Assembly (NCBI RefSeq): GCF_003574655.1 | Contig: NZ_QNUM01000003.1 | Span: 124,001-188,000 of the forward strand | Direction of reading: 5' to 3' | Length of the DNA stretch: 64,000 nt | Source of the DNA: Cohaesibacter haloalkalitolerans | GTDB lineage: Bacteria; Pseudomonadota; Alphaproteobacteria; Rhizobiales; Cohaesibacteraceae | Shown: positions 16,242-25,040 of the stretch, one piece after another | Position numbering within the stretch: the stretch's first letter is position 1 | Layout: each line of letters starts with the position of its first letter | Made by a program: the position numbers and the translations under genes | Notes under the pieces: model-generated | What the model was told of the DNA's origin: nothing | The model's database searches: none | The model's input: the letters and a program-made list of their open reading frames with translations, nothing else

Positions 16242-17567
16242 ATGCTAGATAAGAACAAATCAATCCTGCTTTCTGCAAAGCAACCAACGGGGTATGACGT
16301 GGTGGTTTCAATCGCAAAGAATACTCGGGTAGGAATGCTGATCGCGCTGTTGAGTGTGACGGGCCTTGTCTTGTCAGGATGCTCCAGTTCGTCGAAGAAA
16401 AGCAGGGTCGATCCCAAATATGGCGTGTCGGCCAGTGCCCGTGTGGCCACGAAGTCTGGCGAGTTTGTAAAAGGTGGCGGTGTCTACAAGGTCGGCAAAC
16501 CCTACAAGGTTGCCGGGCGCACCTATGTTCCAAAGGAACAGCCATCCTACAACAAGGTTGGCAAGGCCTCCTGGTATGGCGATGATTTCCACGGGCGCCT
16601 GACGGCGAACGGCGAAATCTTCGACATGAATTCGCTCACTGGCGCTCATCCAACACTACCCTTGCCGTCCTACGTCCGCGTGACAAACCTCAATAATGGC
16701 AAGTCGACACTGGTTCGCGTCAATGACCGTGGCCCCTATGCCCACGGCCGCATTATCGACCTTTCCCATCGCGTTGCCCAGAAACTCGGTTTCATCAATG
16801 ACGGCATCACCAACGTCCGTGTCCAGTATGTGGGTCGGGCGCGCATGGATGGCCATGACACGGCATTTCTTGAGAATTCCTATCGCGACAGGGGACAGCC
16901 GATCGGCAACGACAAGCTCAATCTCCCGACAGGCGGCGGCAGCTTCGAATCCTCTCCCGTCATGATCGCATCGGCCTCGGTTCCAAGATCCAAACCGCAG
17001 CCGGAAACCAACGATTTGATTCTGGGGCAATTGCCGCAGTTGACTGCTCCCGATGCCACTGCCTTTGTGCCGAGCACGATTGACCTTGCTTCGTCATCCC
17101 CAAGCGCAGGCTGGGCACCTGTCGACCTTGTCGGAGACGGCTATTTCCCGCCGGAAGGCATGGGCACTCTGGGCACCCCGATCGAGCTGGCCAGCATGGC
17201 CCCGATCCAGCTAAACTATGCCCCTTCCAGCTCCATGCGGGTTGAGGCTGGATATGCCGCAATCGATCGCATTCTCGGGCAGAACAAGCAGGCGGGCCTT
17301 GCCGAGGCTCTCGCCCGCAAAGCACGTGACTTCAACGAAACAGACAGCACCGAGGCAGCTGTTGGTCCTGCACCGAAGGCTCTCGATCAGATCGGTCGCT
17401 TCGAACCGTCCTATGGCATGCGACTCGCTCAGGAATTTGCCATGCTGGCAGCCGTCGACATCCGCAACGAGGATGACGGGACCGTTTCTCTGGCGATCAA
17501 CAAGCTCAAGCCCGGTGTGACATGGTCCGACATCGCGGATATGAGAAGCCAGTTGGGTCTCAGCTAG
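16242..17567 (+). CDS. rlpA: RlpA-family septal ring lytic transglycosylase, lipoprotein
   Basis: About 441 residues from this ATG. A basic segment and hydrophobic stretch end in the lipobox LSGC (cysteine about 45 residues in), followed by a serine-rich linker, so it is an outer-membrane lipoprotein candidate. The double-psi beta-barrel domain starts at GKASWYGDDFHGRLTANGE and includes VNDRGPY, with the catalytic Asp expected in this barrel. RlpA proteins cleave denuded septal glycan and bind at the division site; the usual C-terminal SPOR domain is not evident here. The start is uncertain: the frame is open from a TTG at 16125, and a GTG closer to the signal peptide is possible. It leads the rlpA, carboxypeptidase, tmk, holB series. 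Confidence 0.85.
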   Translation: MLDKNKSILLSAKQPTGYDVVVSIAKNTRVGMLIALLSVTGLVLSGCSSSSKKSRVDPKYGVSASARVATKSGEFVKGGGVYKVGKPYKVAGRTYVPKEQPSYNKVGKASWYGDDFHGRLTANGEIFDMNSLTGAHPTLPLPSYVRVTNLNNGKSTLVRVNDRGPYAHGRIIDLSHRVAQKLGFINDGITNVRVQYVGRARMDGHDTAFLENSYRDRGQPIGNDKLNLPTGGGSFESSPVMIASASVPRSKPQPETNDLILGQLPQLTAPDATAFVPSTIDLASSSPSAGWAPVDLVGDGYFPPEGMGTLGTPIELASMAPIQLNYAPSSSMRVEAGYAAIDRILGQNKQAGLAEALARKARDFNETDSTEAAVGPAPKALDQIGRFEPSYGMRLAQEFAMLAAVDIRNEDDGTVSLAINKLKPGVTWSDIADMRSQLGLS

Positions 17568-17606
17568 GGTTCAACAGCGTACAAATCCGAAATATCAAGT
17601 TTTTTC

Positions 17607-17638
17607 AAGGAGAGCGCCATGCTCTCCTTTTTCTTTTT
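17607..17638 (+). terminator. Terminator of rlpA
   Basis: A perfect 9-bp stem, AAGGAGAGC with GCTCTCCTT and a five-base loop, is followed by a long T-rich tail. This is a strong rho-independent terminator 39 bases after the rlpA stop. Confidence 0.9.
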
Positions 17639-17774
17639 CCTCAGTTAAGATACTATCCCTCCCAACGGAAATGGCACACGCAAAGGTGAATTGCCTGAAG
17701 CTGTGTTTTTTCTAAAGATGTCTGTCCGCGCCGGATATGGCAGCGGGCACCAAACCTAACGTTGGGGGGGAAGG

Positions 17775-18944
17775 ATGCTCAACGGCATGTTTAAGAAATT
17801 TTTCTGCCTTTTGCTTTTTCTGACGATTGTCTCTTTATCGCCGATCTCTGGCGCCATGGCGCAAGTCTATGAAACAGCCGCCAAACACGCCTATCTGATC
17901 GACTTCAATTCGGGATCGGTGCTGTTTTCCAAAGAGGAAGATGAACCAGTTCCTCCGGCTTCCCTTGCCAAGCTGATGACCCTTGAAGTGGTGTTTCATG
18001 CTCTCAAGACCGGCCAGCTCAAGCTTGATGAGGAATTCTACATCTCCGAACACGCATGGCGGGAAGGGGGCGCGAACTCCGGCGGCTCCACGATGTTCGC
18101 CAAGCTCGGCTCGATGGTGCCTCTGGATGCACTGTTGCACGGCATCATTGTCCAATCTGGCAACGACGCCTGTATCGCGGTTGCCGAAGGCATGGCTGGC
18201 AACGAAGAGACATTCGCCCAGCTGATGAACAAGCGCGCCGAGGAAATTGGCCTCACCAGTTCCCATTTCGTCAACTCCACCGGCCTTCCAGCTGATGGCC
18301 AGAAGGTCACGGCACGGGATCTTGCCGTGCTGGCGCGCCATATCATCGAGGAATATCCGGAATACTATCACTATTTCGCCATTCCCGAGTATACGTGGAA
18401 CAACATCACCCAGCAGAACCGCAACCCGATTCTCGGATTCACCGAAGGCGCTGACGGACTGAAGACCGGCCATACGGAAGCTGCCGGCTATTGCCTTGTC
18501 GCCTCGGCAAAGCGCGGCGATGAGCGGCTCATTGCGGTTCTGACGGGCATGAAATCACAGAAGGAGCGCCGTGAAGAAGCCCGCAAGATCATGAACTGGG
18601 GCTTTCGGGCCTTCACCTCCCGGCGCATTTTTGATCCGGATGAAAAGATCGCCTATGCGAATGTCTTTGGCGGCGACAAGGCTGAGGTCATGCTCGTCAG
18701 CAAGCGCCCGGTCAGTCTGTTCATGCCACGCTCCCAGGAAGGCAACCTGAAGGCTCGCGTCGTCTATGACGGCCCTCTGCGTGCGCCGCTTGAAGAGGGC
18801 GTCGAGGTAGCCACACTCAAGGTCTGGAATGATGACAAGCTGATCTATGAGGCTCCACTGATCACCGGTGAATCCATCGGTCGTGGCACCACATCCCAAC
18901 GGGCCATCGGGGCGTTGAAAGAACTCCTGCTTGGTTGGTTCTAG
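17775..18944 (+). CDS. D-alanyl-D-alanine carboxypeptidase (low-molecular-weight PBP)
   Basis: A 389-residue class C penicillin-binding protein of peptidase family S11. Residues 1-29 are a signal peptide ending AMA-Q. The three active-site motifs are seen: SLAK (63-66), SGN (128-130) and KTG (230-232). The C-terminal part has the beta-rich PBP5 domain and ends with an amphipathic stretch suited to membrane anchoring (GALKELLLGWF). It trims the terminal D-Ala from peptidoglycan pentapeptides in the periplasm. GGGGGGAAGG immediately before the ATG sets the start. It is preceded by the rlpA terminator, so it has its own promoter, and is followed at 112 bases by tmk. Confidence 0.93.
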   Translation: MLNGMFKKFFCLLLFLTIVSLSPISGAMAQVYETAAKHAYLIDFNSGSVLFSKEEDEPVPPASLAKLMTLEVVFHALKTGQLKLDEEFYISEHAWREGGANSGGSTMFAKLGSMVPLDALLHGIIVQSGNDACIAVAEGMAGNEETFAQLMNKRAEEIGLTSSHFVNSTGLPADGQKVTARDLAVLARHIIEEYPEYYHYFAIPEYTWNNITQQNRNPILGFTEGADGLKTGHTEAAGYCLVASAKRGDERLIAVLTGMKSQKERREEARKIMNWGFRAFTSRRIFDPDEKIAYANVFGGDKAEVMLVSKRPVSLFMPRSQEGNLKARVVYDGPLRAPLEEGVEVATLKVWNDDKLIYEAPLITGESIGRGTTSQRAIGALKELLLGWF

Positions 18945-19056
18945 GCCAACTTCCTGCTACAAGCAGAACTCGAAACCAGCGTGAGGGAAGCGATTCCCTC
19001 CGTCCCTAGTCTTGTCTGCAAGGCGGGACGACAGCTTATCGGGAGCAGGCTGCGGC

Positions 19057-19761
19057 ATGTCACAAGGAAAATTCATTACCTTTGAAGGCGGCGAAGGCGT
19101 CGGCAAATCGACCCAGATCAGCCTGTTGGCAAGGCGCCTGCAGCAACGGGGCATAAATTGCATCCAGACGCGCGAACCCGGCGGTTCCCCCAAGGCCGAA
19201 GCCGTTCGCGAGCTGCTGCTCTCAGGCACTGTCGAGAGAATGGGCATCCCGCCAAGTGGCGAGGCTGTGCTTTTCGCTGCGGCAAGAGCCGATCACGTCG
19301 ACACGAAAATCCGCCCGGCGCTGAAAAGCGGCCAATGGGTGCTGTGCGACCGCTTCATGGATTCTACCCGCATCTATCAGGGCGAAAACACGGATGTCTC
19401 GGAGGATCTAGTCAATATCCTCGAGCGTCTGGCGATTGATGGTGTGCGCCCGGATCTGACATTCATTCTCGACCTGCGGGCAGAAATTGGCATGGCCCGG
19501 GCCAACAAGCGCCGCGCCGAGGGGGAAATGGCCGACCGCTTCGAACGCGAAGCTCTGGCCGTGCATGAAAACCGGCGCAACGCCTTTCTGCATCTGGCCC
19601 ATAACGATCCTGACCGCTGCAAGGTGATTGACGCTTCGCAGAGCATTGAGGACATTGCCTACGATATCTGGCAGATTGTCGAACGCGAGCTGATCGACCC
19701 GGAGCAGGGGGCTTCGCCGTCGCAAGTGGCAAACAATACGGACGCGAACACAAAGGGATAG
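19057..19761 (+). CDS. tmk: Thymidylate kinase
   Basis: A 234-residue dTMP kinase that makes dTDP from dTMP and ATP. The P-loop is FEGGEGVGKSTQ (8-19), CDRFMDST is the DR(Y/F) substrate motif, and RANKRRAEGEMADRFE forms the LID region. Length is slightly above the common 210 residues because of a short C-terminal tail. ATG at 19057 is chosen since family sequences begin just before the P-loop; the frame extends to a TTG at 19012. The stop codon ends where holB starts, so the two are translationally linked, a common arrangement in this class. Confidence 0.95.
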   Translation: MSQGKFITFEGGEGVGKSTQISLLARRLQQRGINCIQTREPGGSPKAEAVRELLLSGTVERMGIPPSGEAVLFAAARADHVDTKIRPALKSGQWVLCDRFMDSTRIYQGENTDVSEDLVNILERLAIDGVRPDLTFILDLRAEIGMARANKRRAEGEMADRFEREALAVHENRRNAFLHLAHNDPDRCKVIDASQSIEDIAYDIWQIVERELIDPEQGASPSQVANNTDANTKG

Positions 19762-19763
19762 TG

Positions 19764-20849
19764 ATGGCTGATACGGATCAGGACAGCCCCGTCTATGACG
19801 CACTCGAGGGCCTTGAACCGCCACACAGGCAGCGGCTCTTCTTTGGCCACACTGCCGACGAACAGCGCTTCCTTGCCTCCTGGCAATCGGGAAAGCTGCA
19901 TCACGCGTGGCTTCTGACTGGCCCCAAGGGCATCGGCAAGGCGACCTTTGCCTATCGTGCGGCACGTTTCATCTTCAACGAGGGTGCCGCCCAGCTCTCC
20001 GGAGGAGGCCTGCTTGGGGCCAGCGCTGCACCAACCAGCCTTGACAGCCCGGACGATAGCCACGCAGTGCATCTGGTCAGCAATCTGGCGCATCCCAACC
20101 TGCTGGTCATCGACCGGCCCTATGACGACAAGCTCAAGCGCTTCAAGACCGAAATCACCGTCGATGAAGTGCGCAAGACGGTGCGCTTCTTCGGGTCAAC
20201 GGCGGGCGAACGCACATGGCGCGTTTGCATTGTCGATCCGGCAGACGATCTCAACAACAACGCGGCGAATGCGCTTCTGAAAATTCTTGAAGAGCCACCG
20301 GCACGGACAATCTTCTTTCTCGTCTCCCACGCACCGGGGCGGTTGCTGCCCACCATCCGTTCCCGCTGTCGGCGCCTCAATTTCTCGCCGCTCGAAAGCC
20401 CTGTGCTCGACAAGGCGATTGCCGGCCTCGGTATCGCCGAAGGCGACACCATCCCACAGCTCGTCCAGAGCTGCGACGGATCCCTGCGCAAGGCAGCCGA
20501 GCTCCAGTCTGACGAGGGGTTGGTCCTCATTCATGCCTTCGACCGCCTGCTGACGCCGCCCTATACGCCGGATTACGAAAGCCTCAATGCCTTTGCCGAA
20601 ACGGTTGCATTGCGCGGCAAGGACCAACGCTTTGACGGCTTTGCCGATCTCGTTCACCGCTTCCTCAGCCGCCAGTTGCATACCAACAGCCGCAGGGATG
20701 GCATCAGGGGCGAAGACCTGTTTCCGCTGGCACGGGTTTGGGACGATGCACGCGACAAGATACAGGAAACCCGCGTGTTCAATCTGGACAAGAAGCAGAC
20801 TGTGATCGAAGTCATGCGCATGGTGGCCAAGGCGGCCCGAGGCGAATAG
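19764..20849 (+). CDS. holB: DNA polymerase III delta-prime subunit
   Basis: A 361-residue clamp-loader subunit. HHAWLLTGPKGIGKATFAYR carries the P-loop, and PADDLNNNAANALLKILEEP followed by FFLVSHAPGRLLPTIRSRCR is the conserved AAA+ segment with the SRC motif of clamp loaders. Delta-prime normally does not hydrolyse ATP but keeps much of this architecture. With gamma/tau and delta it loads the sliding clamp at replication forks. The first possible start is a GTG overlapping the tmk stop; ATG at 19764 is two bases after it. Lower-scoring alternatives such as DnaX are excluded by the length and lack of a zinc finger. Confidence 0.93.
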   Translation: MADTDQDSPVYDALEGLEPPHRQRLFFGHTADEQRFLASWQSGKLHHAWLLTGPKGIGKATFAYRAARFIFNEGAAQLSGGGLLGASAAPTSLDSPDDSHAVHLVSNLAHPNLLVIDRPYDDKLKRFKTEITVDEVRKTVRFFGSTAGERTWRVCIVDPADDLNNNAANALLKILEEPPARTIFFLVSHAPGRLLPTIRSRCRRLNFSPLESPVLDKAIAGLGIAEGDTIPQLVQSCDGSLRKAAELQSDEGLVLIHAFDRLLTPPYTPDYESLNAFAETVALRGKDQRFDGFADLVHRFLSRQLHTNSRRDGIRGEDLFPLARVWDDARDKIQETRVFNLDKKQTVIEVMRMVAKAARGE

Positions 20850-21035
20850 AATATTGGCTCGAAAGCGGCCTCTGTCCACCGTCATTGCACAAAAAACCTT
20901 GACGATCAGCGCCCCTTCGCCCACAAACCTTTCTGAAAGAATTCCATGCTCTGCACAGCCGTTCTCATGGCAAACCAAACCATGATGGCTCCATGCAGGC
21001 GAAAATCCACCCATTGATAGAAGACGACCATCGGC

Positions 21036-22598
21036 ATGACTGACAAATCTCCGTTTTTCATCTCCACAGCTATCTCGTATCCCAACGGCGCCCCTCATAT
21101 CGGGCATGCCTATGAAATGATGGCAACGGACTCGATGGCACGCTTCAAGCGCCTCGATGGATATCCGGTGTTTTTCCTGACCGGAACGGATGAGCATGGC
21201 CAGAAGATGCAGCAGACGGCCGAAAAATTCGGCATGACAGCCGCCCAGCTGGCCGACCAGAATGCACCAGTGTTTGAAAGAATGGCCAAGGCGCTGAACC
21301 TGTCCAACGATGACTTCATCCGCACCACGCAGCCACGCCACTATGAAGCCTCCAAGGCGATCTGGAAGGCGATGGAAGCCAACGGCGACATCTATCTGGA
21401 CAGCTACGCGGGCTGGTACTCCGTCCGCGACGAAGCCTTTTACGCCGAGGGCGAAACCGAAGTACGCGAAGACGGTGTCCGTTATGGCCCGCAGGGCTCG
21501 CCCGTGGAATGGACCGAAGAGGAAAGCTATTTCTTCCGCCTCTCCGCCTATCAGGACAAGCTGCTGGCCCTCTATGAAGACCATCCGGATTTCATGGGCC
21601 CATCCGAGCGCCGCAACGAAGTCATCAGCTTCGTGAAAAGTGGCCTGCGCGATCTGTCGATCTCCCGCACCACCTTCGACTGGGGCATTCCGGTGCCCGG
21701 TAATGACAAGCATGTCATGTATGTCTGGGTTGATGCTCTGACCAACTATATCACCGCCCTTGGTTATCCCAATGTCGACGCCGAGAAGTTCAAGACCTTC
21801 TGGGGCAACGCCACCCACATCATCGGCAAGGACATCATCCGCTTCCATGCAGTCTACTGGCCAGCCTTCCTGATGTCGGCAGGCATCGATGTGCCGGGCC
21901 GCGTGTTTGCACATGGCTTCCTGTTCAACCGCGGTGAGAAGATGTCCAAATCCGTGGGCAACGTCATCGATCCGTTCGGCCTCATTGAGGAATACGGCCT
22001 TGACCAGACCCGCTTCTTCTTCCTGCGCGAGGTGCCATTCGGTCAGGATGGCAACTACAGCCACGAAGCAATCGTCAACCGCACCAACGCCGATCTTGCC
22101 AACGACCTTGGCAACCTCGCAAGCCGTTCGCTTTCGATGATCGCCAAGAACTGCGACAATGCGCTGCCAGCACCGGGGGCCTTCAGCCCTGAAGACAAGG
22201 CAATGCTTGACCAGACCGATGCGATGCTTGAAAAATGCCGTGAGTTCATGGACAAGCAGTTGATCCACAAGGCTCTTGAGGTCATCTGGGACGTTGTGGG
22301 CGAAGCGAACCGCTATTTTGCGAGCCAGGAACCATGGGCTCTTCGCAAAACCGATCCTGCCCGGATGAACACCGTGCTCTATGTCACGGCCGAGATCATC
22401 CGTCAGGTTGGCATCCTTGCTCAGGCCTACATTCCGGACTCCGCCGAGAAGTTGCTCGATCTCTTCGCTCTTCCGTCTGACAAGCGCGATTTCACCTCCC
22501 TTGGCCCTGTTGGCCGTCTGGCAGCAGGCACTCCGATCGACAAACCAAGCCCGGTATTCCCGCGCTATGTCGAGAAAACCGAAGAAGACGAGGCATAG
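21036..22598 (+). CDS. metG: Methionyl-tRNA synthetase
   Basis: A 520-residue class I synthetase charging tRNA-Met. HIGH is at 21-24 in PHIGHAYE and KMSKS at 302-306; TGTDEHG near 49-55 and FVHGFL-like AHGFLF near 292-297 also fit. The insertion region around residues 120-160 has no cysteines, so this is the zinc-free form, and there is no C-terminal tRNA-binding (Trbp111-like) domain. That short form is usual in alphaproteobacteria. About 186 bases separate it from holB. No clear ribosome-binding site precedes the ATG, but the family start fits. tatD follows after eight bases. Confidence 0.95.
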   Translation: MTDKSPFFISTAISYPNGAPHIGHAYEMMATDSMARFKRLDGYPVFFLTGTDEHGQKMQQTAEKFGMTAAQLADQNAPVFERMAKALNLSNDDFIRTTQPRHYEASKAIWKAMEANGDIYLDSYAGWYSVRDEAFYAEGETEVREDGVRYGPQGSPVEWTEEESYFFRLSAYQDKLLALYEDHPDFMGPSERRNEVISFVKSGLRDLSISRTTFDWGIPVPGNDKHVMYVWVDALTNYITALGYPNVDAEKFKTFWGNATHIIGKDIIRFHAVYWPAFLMSAGIDVPGRVFAHGFLFNRGEKMSKSVGNVIDPFGLIEEYGLDQTRFFFLREVPFGQDGNYSHEAIVNRTNADLANDLGNLASRSLSMIAKNCDNALPAPGAFSPEDKAMLDQTDAMLEKCREFMDKQLIHKALEVIWDVVGEANRYFASQEPWALRKTDPARMNTVLYVTAEIIRQVGILAQAYIPDSAEKLLDLFALPSDKRDFTSLGPVGRLAAGTPIDKPSPVFPRYVEKTEEDEA

Positions 22599-22606
22599 AC
22601 GGGATC

Positions 22607-23383
22607 ATGCTGGTTGATAGCCATTGCCATCTGGATTTTCCTGACTTTCAGGAAGAACTGGACGATGTCGTCCGCCGCGCCAAGCTGGCGGGCGTCGGGC
22701 ATATGGTCACCATATGCACACGCATCAACAAGTTCGATGAAATCAAGGCCATCGCCGAGCGGTATGACAATGTCTTCTGCTCGGTCGGCACCCATCCGCA
22801 CAATACGGACGAAGAGCTGAACTACAGCGCCGAAGACATCGCCAGACTGGCCGAGCATCCCAAATGCGTCGCCATTGGTGAGGTCGGCCTTGACTATTTC
22901 TACGACAACGCACCGCGTGAAGCACAGGCAGAAGGCTTTCGCAGGCATATCAAGGCGGCCCGGATGACCGGTCTACCGCTGTCCATCCATACCCGTGACG
23001 CAGAAGACGACACCATCGCGATCCTCAGGGAAGGCATGGAGGAGGGGGCCTTCCCCGCCCTTTTGCATTGCTATTCCTCCAATCGCGAACTGGCGATGCG
23101 ATCACTGGAAATGGGGCTGTATGTCTCCCTCTCCGGCATTCTGACCTTCAAACGCAGTCAGGAAATCCGCGATACCATCAAGGACGTGCCGCTTGATCGC
23201 CTGCTGGTCGAAACCGACGCTCCTTATCTGGCCCCGATGCCATATCGCGGCAAACGCAACGAACCATCCTATGTCGTCAACACGGCTCAGGTTCTGGCTG
23301 AGGTGAAAGGCGTATCGCTGGAAGAGATTTCCAAAATTACGACGGACAATTTCTTCCGCCTGTTCAGCAAGGCTGCGCGATAA
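22607..23383 (+). CDS. tatD: TatD-family metal-dependent deoxyribonuclease
   Basis: A 258-residue TIM-barrel hydrolase. The metal site is visible: DSHCHLD (His6, His8), IGEVGLDYFYD with the bridging Glu, IHTRDAEDD, LLHCYSSN and VETDAPYLAP with the last Asp. TatD-family proteins are 3'-5' DNases linked to DNA repair and fragmentation. It is not related to the Tat export genes elsewhere in this window. It lies eight bases after metG and is followed by the phosphodiesterase gene, so metG-tatD-MBL reads as an operon. Confidence 0.94.
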   Translation: MLVDSHCHLDFPDFQEELDDVVRRAKLAGVGHMVTICTRINKFDEIKAIAERYDNVFCSVGTHPHNTDEELNYSAEDIARLAEHPKCVAIGEVGLDYFYDNAPREAQAEGFRRHIKAARMTGLPLSIHTRDAEDDTIAILREGMEEGAFPALLHCYSSNRELAMRSLEMGLYVSLSGILTFKRSQEIRDTIKDVPLDRLLVETDAPYLAPMPYRGKRNEPSYVVNTAQVLAEVKGVSLEEISKITTDNFFRLFSKAAR

Positions 23384-23411
23384 GGCAACAGATTGCGGAA
23401 AGCAATAAGTG

Positions 23412-24218
23412 ATGACAAAGGACAACGGATACAAGCTGCATATTCTGGGCTGCGGATCATCGCCGGGCGTGCCACGGGTTGGCAACGACTGGGGCAAATG
23501 CGATCCGCATAACCCGAAGAACCGGCGCACCCGTTGTTCGGCTCTTGTCGAAAAATGGCAGGACGGTCAGGTGACCCGTGCGCTCATTGACACCGGCCCG
23601 GATTTCCGCGAGCAGATGTTGCGCGAGAATATCGACTGGGTTGATGGCGTTCTCTATACCCATCCTCATGCGGACCACACCCACGGCATCGATGATCTGC
23701 GCGCCTTTGTGTTCAACCGTCGAGAGCGGGTGAAAGTCTATGCCAACGAGATGACGCTCAAGCGTTTACATCAGGGTTTCGGCTATTGCTTTGAAACGCC
23801 GGAAGGCAGCAGCTATCCACCCATTCTGGTATCCGAGTGCATCGCCCATGGTGGCATGGTAACCATTGACGGTCCAGCAGGCTGCATCGAGGCAATGCCC
23901 TACAATCAGGTGCATGGCGATATTCATTCGCTCGGTTTCCGCATTGGCAACCTGGCGTACTCGTCGGACGTCAACGATCTCGAACCCGAAACGATTTCGA
24001 TGATGCAGGATCTCGATGTCTGGATTGTCGACGCCTTGCGCTATGCACCGCATCCGAGCCATTTCTCGCTTGATGAAGTTTTGCACTGGGTCGAGCGTCT
24101 GAAGCCAAAGCTGACCATCCTGACCCACATGCACATCGATATGGACTACGATACGCTCCGGCACATATTGCCCGAAGGCGTCATTCCTGCCTATGACGGG
24201 CTGACGCTGTCCTTCTGA
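23412..24218 (+). CDS. Metallo-beta-lactamase-fold phosphodiesterase (PhnP-like)
   Basis: A 268-residue MBL-fold protein. THPHADHTHGIDDL holds the HxHxDH metal motif (His84, His86, Asp88, His89), and SSDVNDL and THMHIDMDYD supply later ligands. GCGSSPGVPRVGNDWGKCD near the N terminus is the group signature of PhnP-like phosphodiesterases, some of which cleave phosphoribosyl cyclic phosphate. No phosphonate genes are nearby, so the substrate here is unknown. In alphaproteobacteria this gene commonly follows tatD, as here. A GTG one codon earlier is possible; ATG at 23412 is preferred. Confidence 0.88.
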   Translation: MTKDNGYKLHILGCGSSPGVPRVGNDWGKCDPHNPKNRRTRCSALVEKWQDGQVTRALIDTGPDFREQMLRENIDWVDGVLYTHPHADHTHGIDDLRAFVFNRRERVKVYANEMTLKRLHQGFGYCFETPEGSSYPPILVSECIAHGGMVTIDGPAGCIEAMPYNQVHGDIHSLGFRIGNLAYSSDVNDLEPETISMMQDLDVWIVDALRYAPHPSHFSLDEVLHWVERLKPKLTILTHMHIDMDYDTLRHILPEGVIPAYDGLTLSF

Positions 24219-25040
24219 ACAGATCTCTCCGATCCTCAGTCCCACTTTGCGCGGCTCTGATGCCGCGCCTGCATCCGTGCAGGCTCTGACCACCAAGTAT
24301 CCAACACAGCTTGCCAACAGAGCCCTGATCGCATCGGGAGCATGTCTCCATCTCGATTTCACCGATACGACTGCCTCAGAGCCACGTCAGGCGAGACTGT
24401 CTGAGGTCGACGGGTTCGCGCTTGCGAGCAAGTGGCTCGATGCCATGAGACGACAGACCAACGACGGTACGGAGCTGACTGCGCGTGCACATGCCACGCA
24501 GGCCAGTCGCCAATGCCTTCTGAGCGCCACAGCACGAACAGCACGACAAGCCAACGGTAGCGAGCTGGAACACTTCAGGTGAGACATCACGTCAACACGA
24601 AGTGGCGCATTTCTTTGATTCCCTGCGTCTTCCTCAATTGCCTTGTCAATCAGAAGAAAAATTGGCGCTTCCAGCACACGAATGAGAGACGCCTAAAGGG
24701 ATTTAGTTGAACCTCTGAGTCATGACTCCATAAAGTGATTGTAAGACACTGGAATCTCGTCATAATACTCATTCATCCACCAGCCACGAACCAGTCACGA
24801 TATTTCTATTTAGTTCCATAATATAGATTATGCGTCTTTTGGATGGACAAAGAAAACTCAGCGGAACGCACTCTCCATACCCGCTTTCCCGGTGCACAAT
24901 TCAAAGGCCTCCTCCCTGACAGGCACCTTATCGACGCCCCGCAGCAACGTCCCCTTACGCACCTCATTCGCTGCTCGCAAAAGAAAAGCCGCCAGACACA
25001 CATCTGGCGGCTCTCTCGTATTTATACGATTGCAACGGAG
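24219..25040. other. 822-base region without a convincing gene
   Basis: Two adjoining hairpins follow the phosphodiesterase gene: GCGCGGC with GCCGCGC (24249-24268) and CCTGCA with TGCAGG (24268-24283). The left half is GC-rich, with open frames in both directions but no ribosome-binding site or family signature. The right half (about 24650-24850) is AT-rich and includes the 12-bp palindrome GAGTCATGACTC at 24717-24728. It could hold a decayed gene or a small RNA; nothing can be named. Confidence 0.45.
24987..25012 (-). terminator. Terminator of the FAD oxidoreductase gene
   Basis: A perfect 10-bp stem, AGCCGCCAGA with TCTGGCGGCT, lies 28 bases past the reverse-strand stop. It is followed on that strand by TTTTCTTTTG, a good rho-independent terminator. 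Confidence 0.85.

Noticed and set aside
20196-22268. A 690-codon reverse-strand frame opposite holB and metG
   Set aside because: It spans the coding strands of two clear genes and shows no domain signature; an antisense shadow.
22607-24218. tatD and the neighbouring MBL gene as part of the Tat export system or a phosphonate operon
   Set aside because: TatD is a nuclease family member unrelated to Tat transport here (tatABC is 25 kb away), and no phn genes surround the PhnP-like gene.
24247-24582. A 111-codon forward frame in the gap after the phosphodiesterase gene
   Set aside because: It starts with TTG inside a hairpin, lacks a ribosome-binding site, and its composition resembles random GC-rich sequence; frames on the other strand are equally open.
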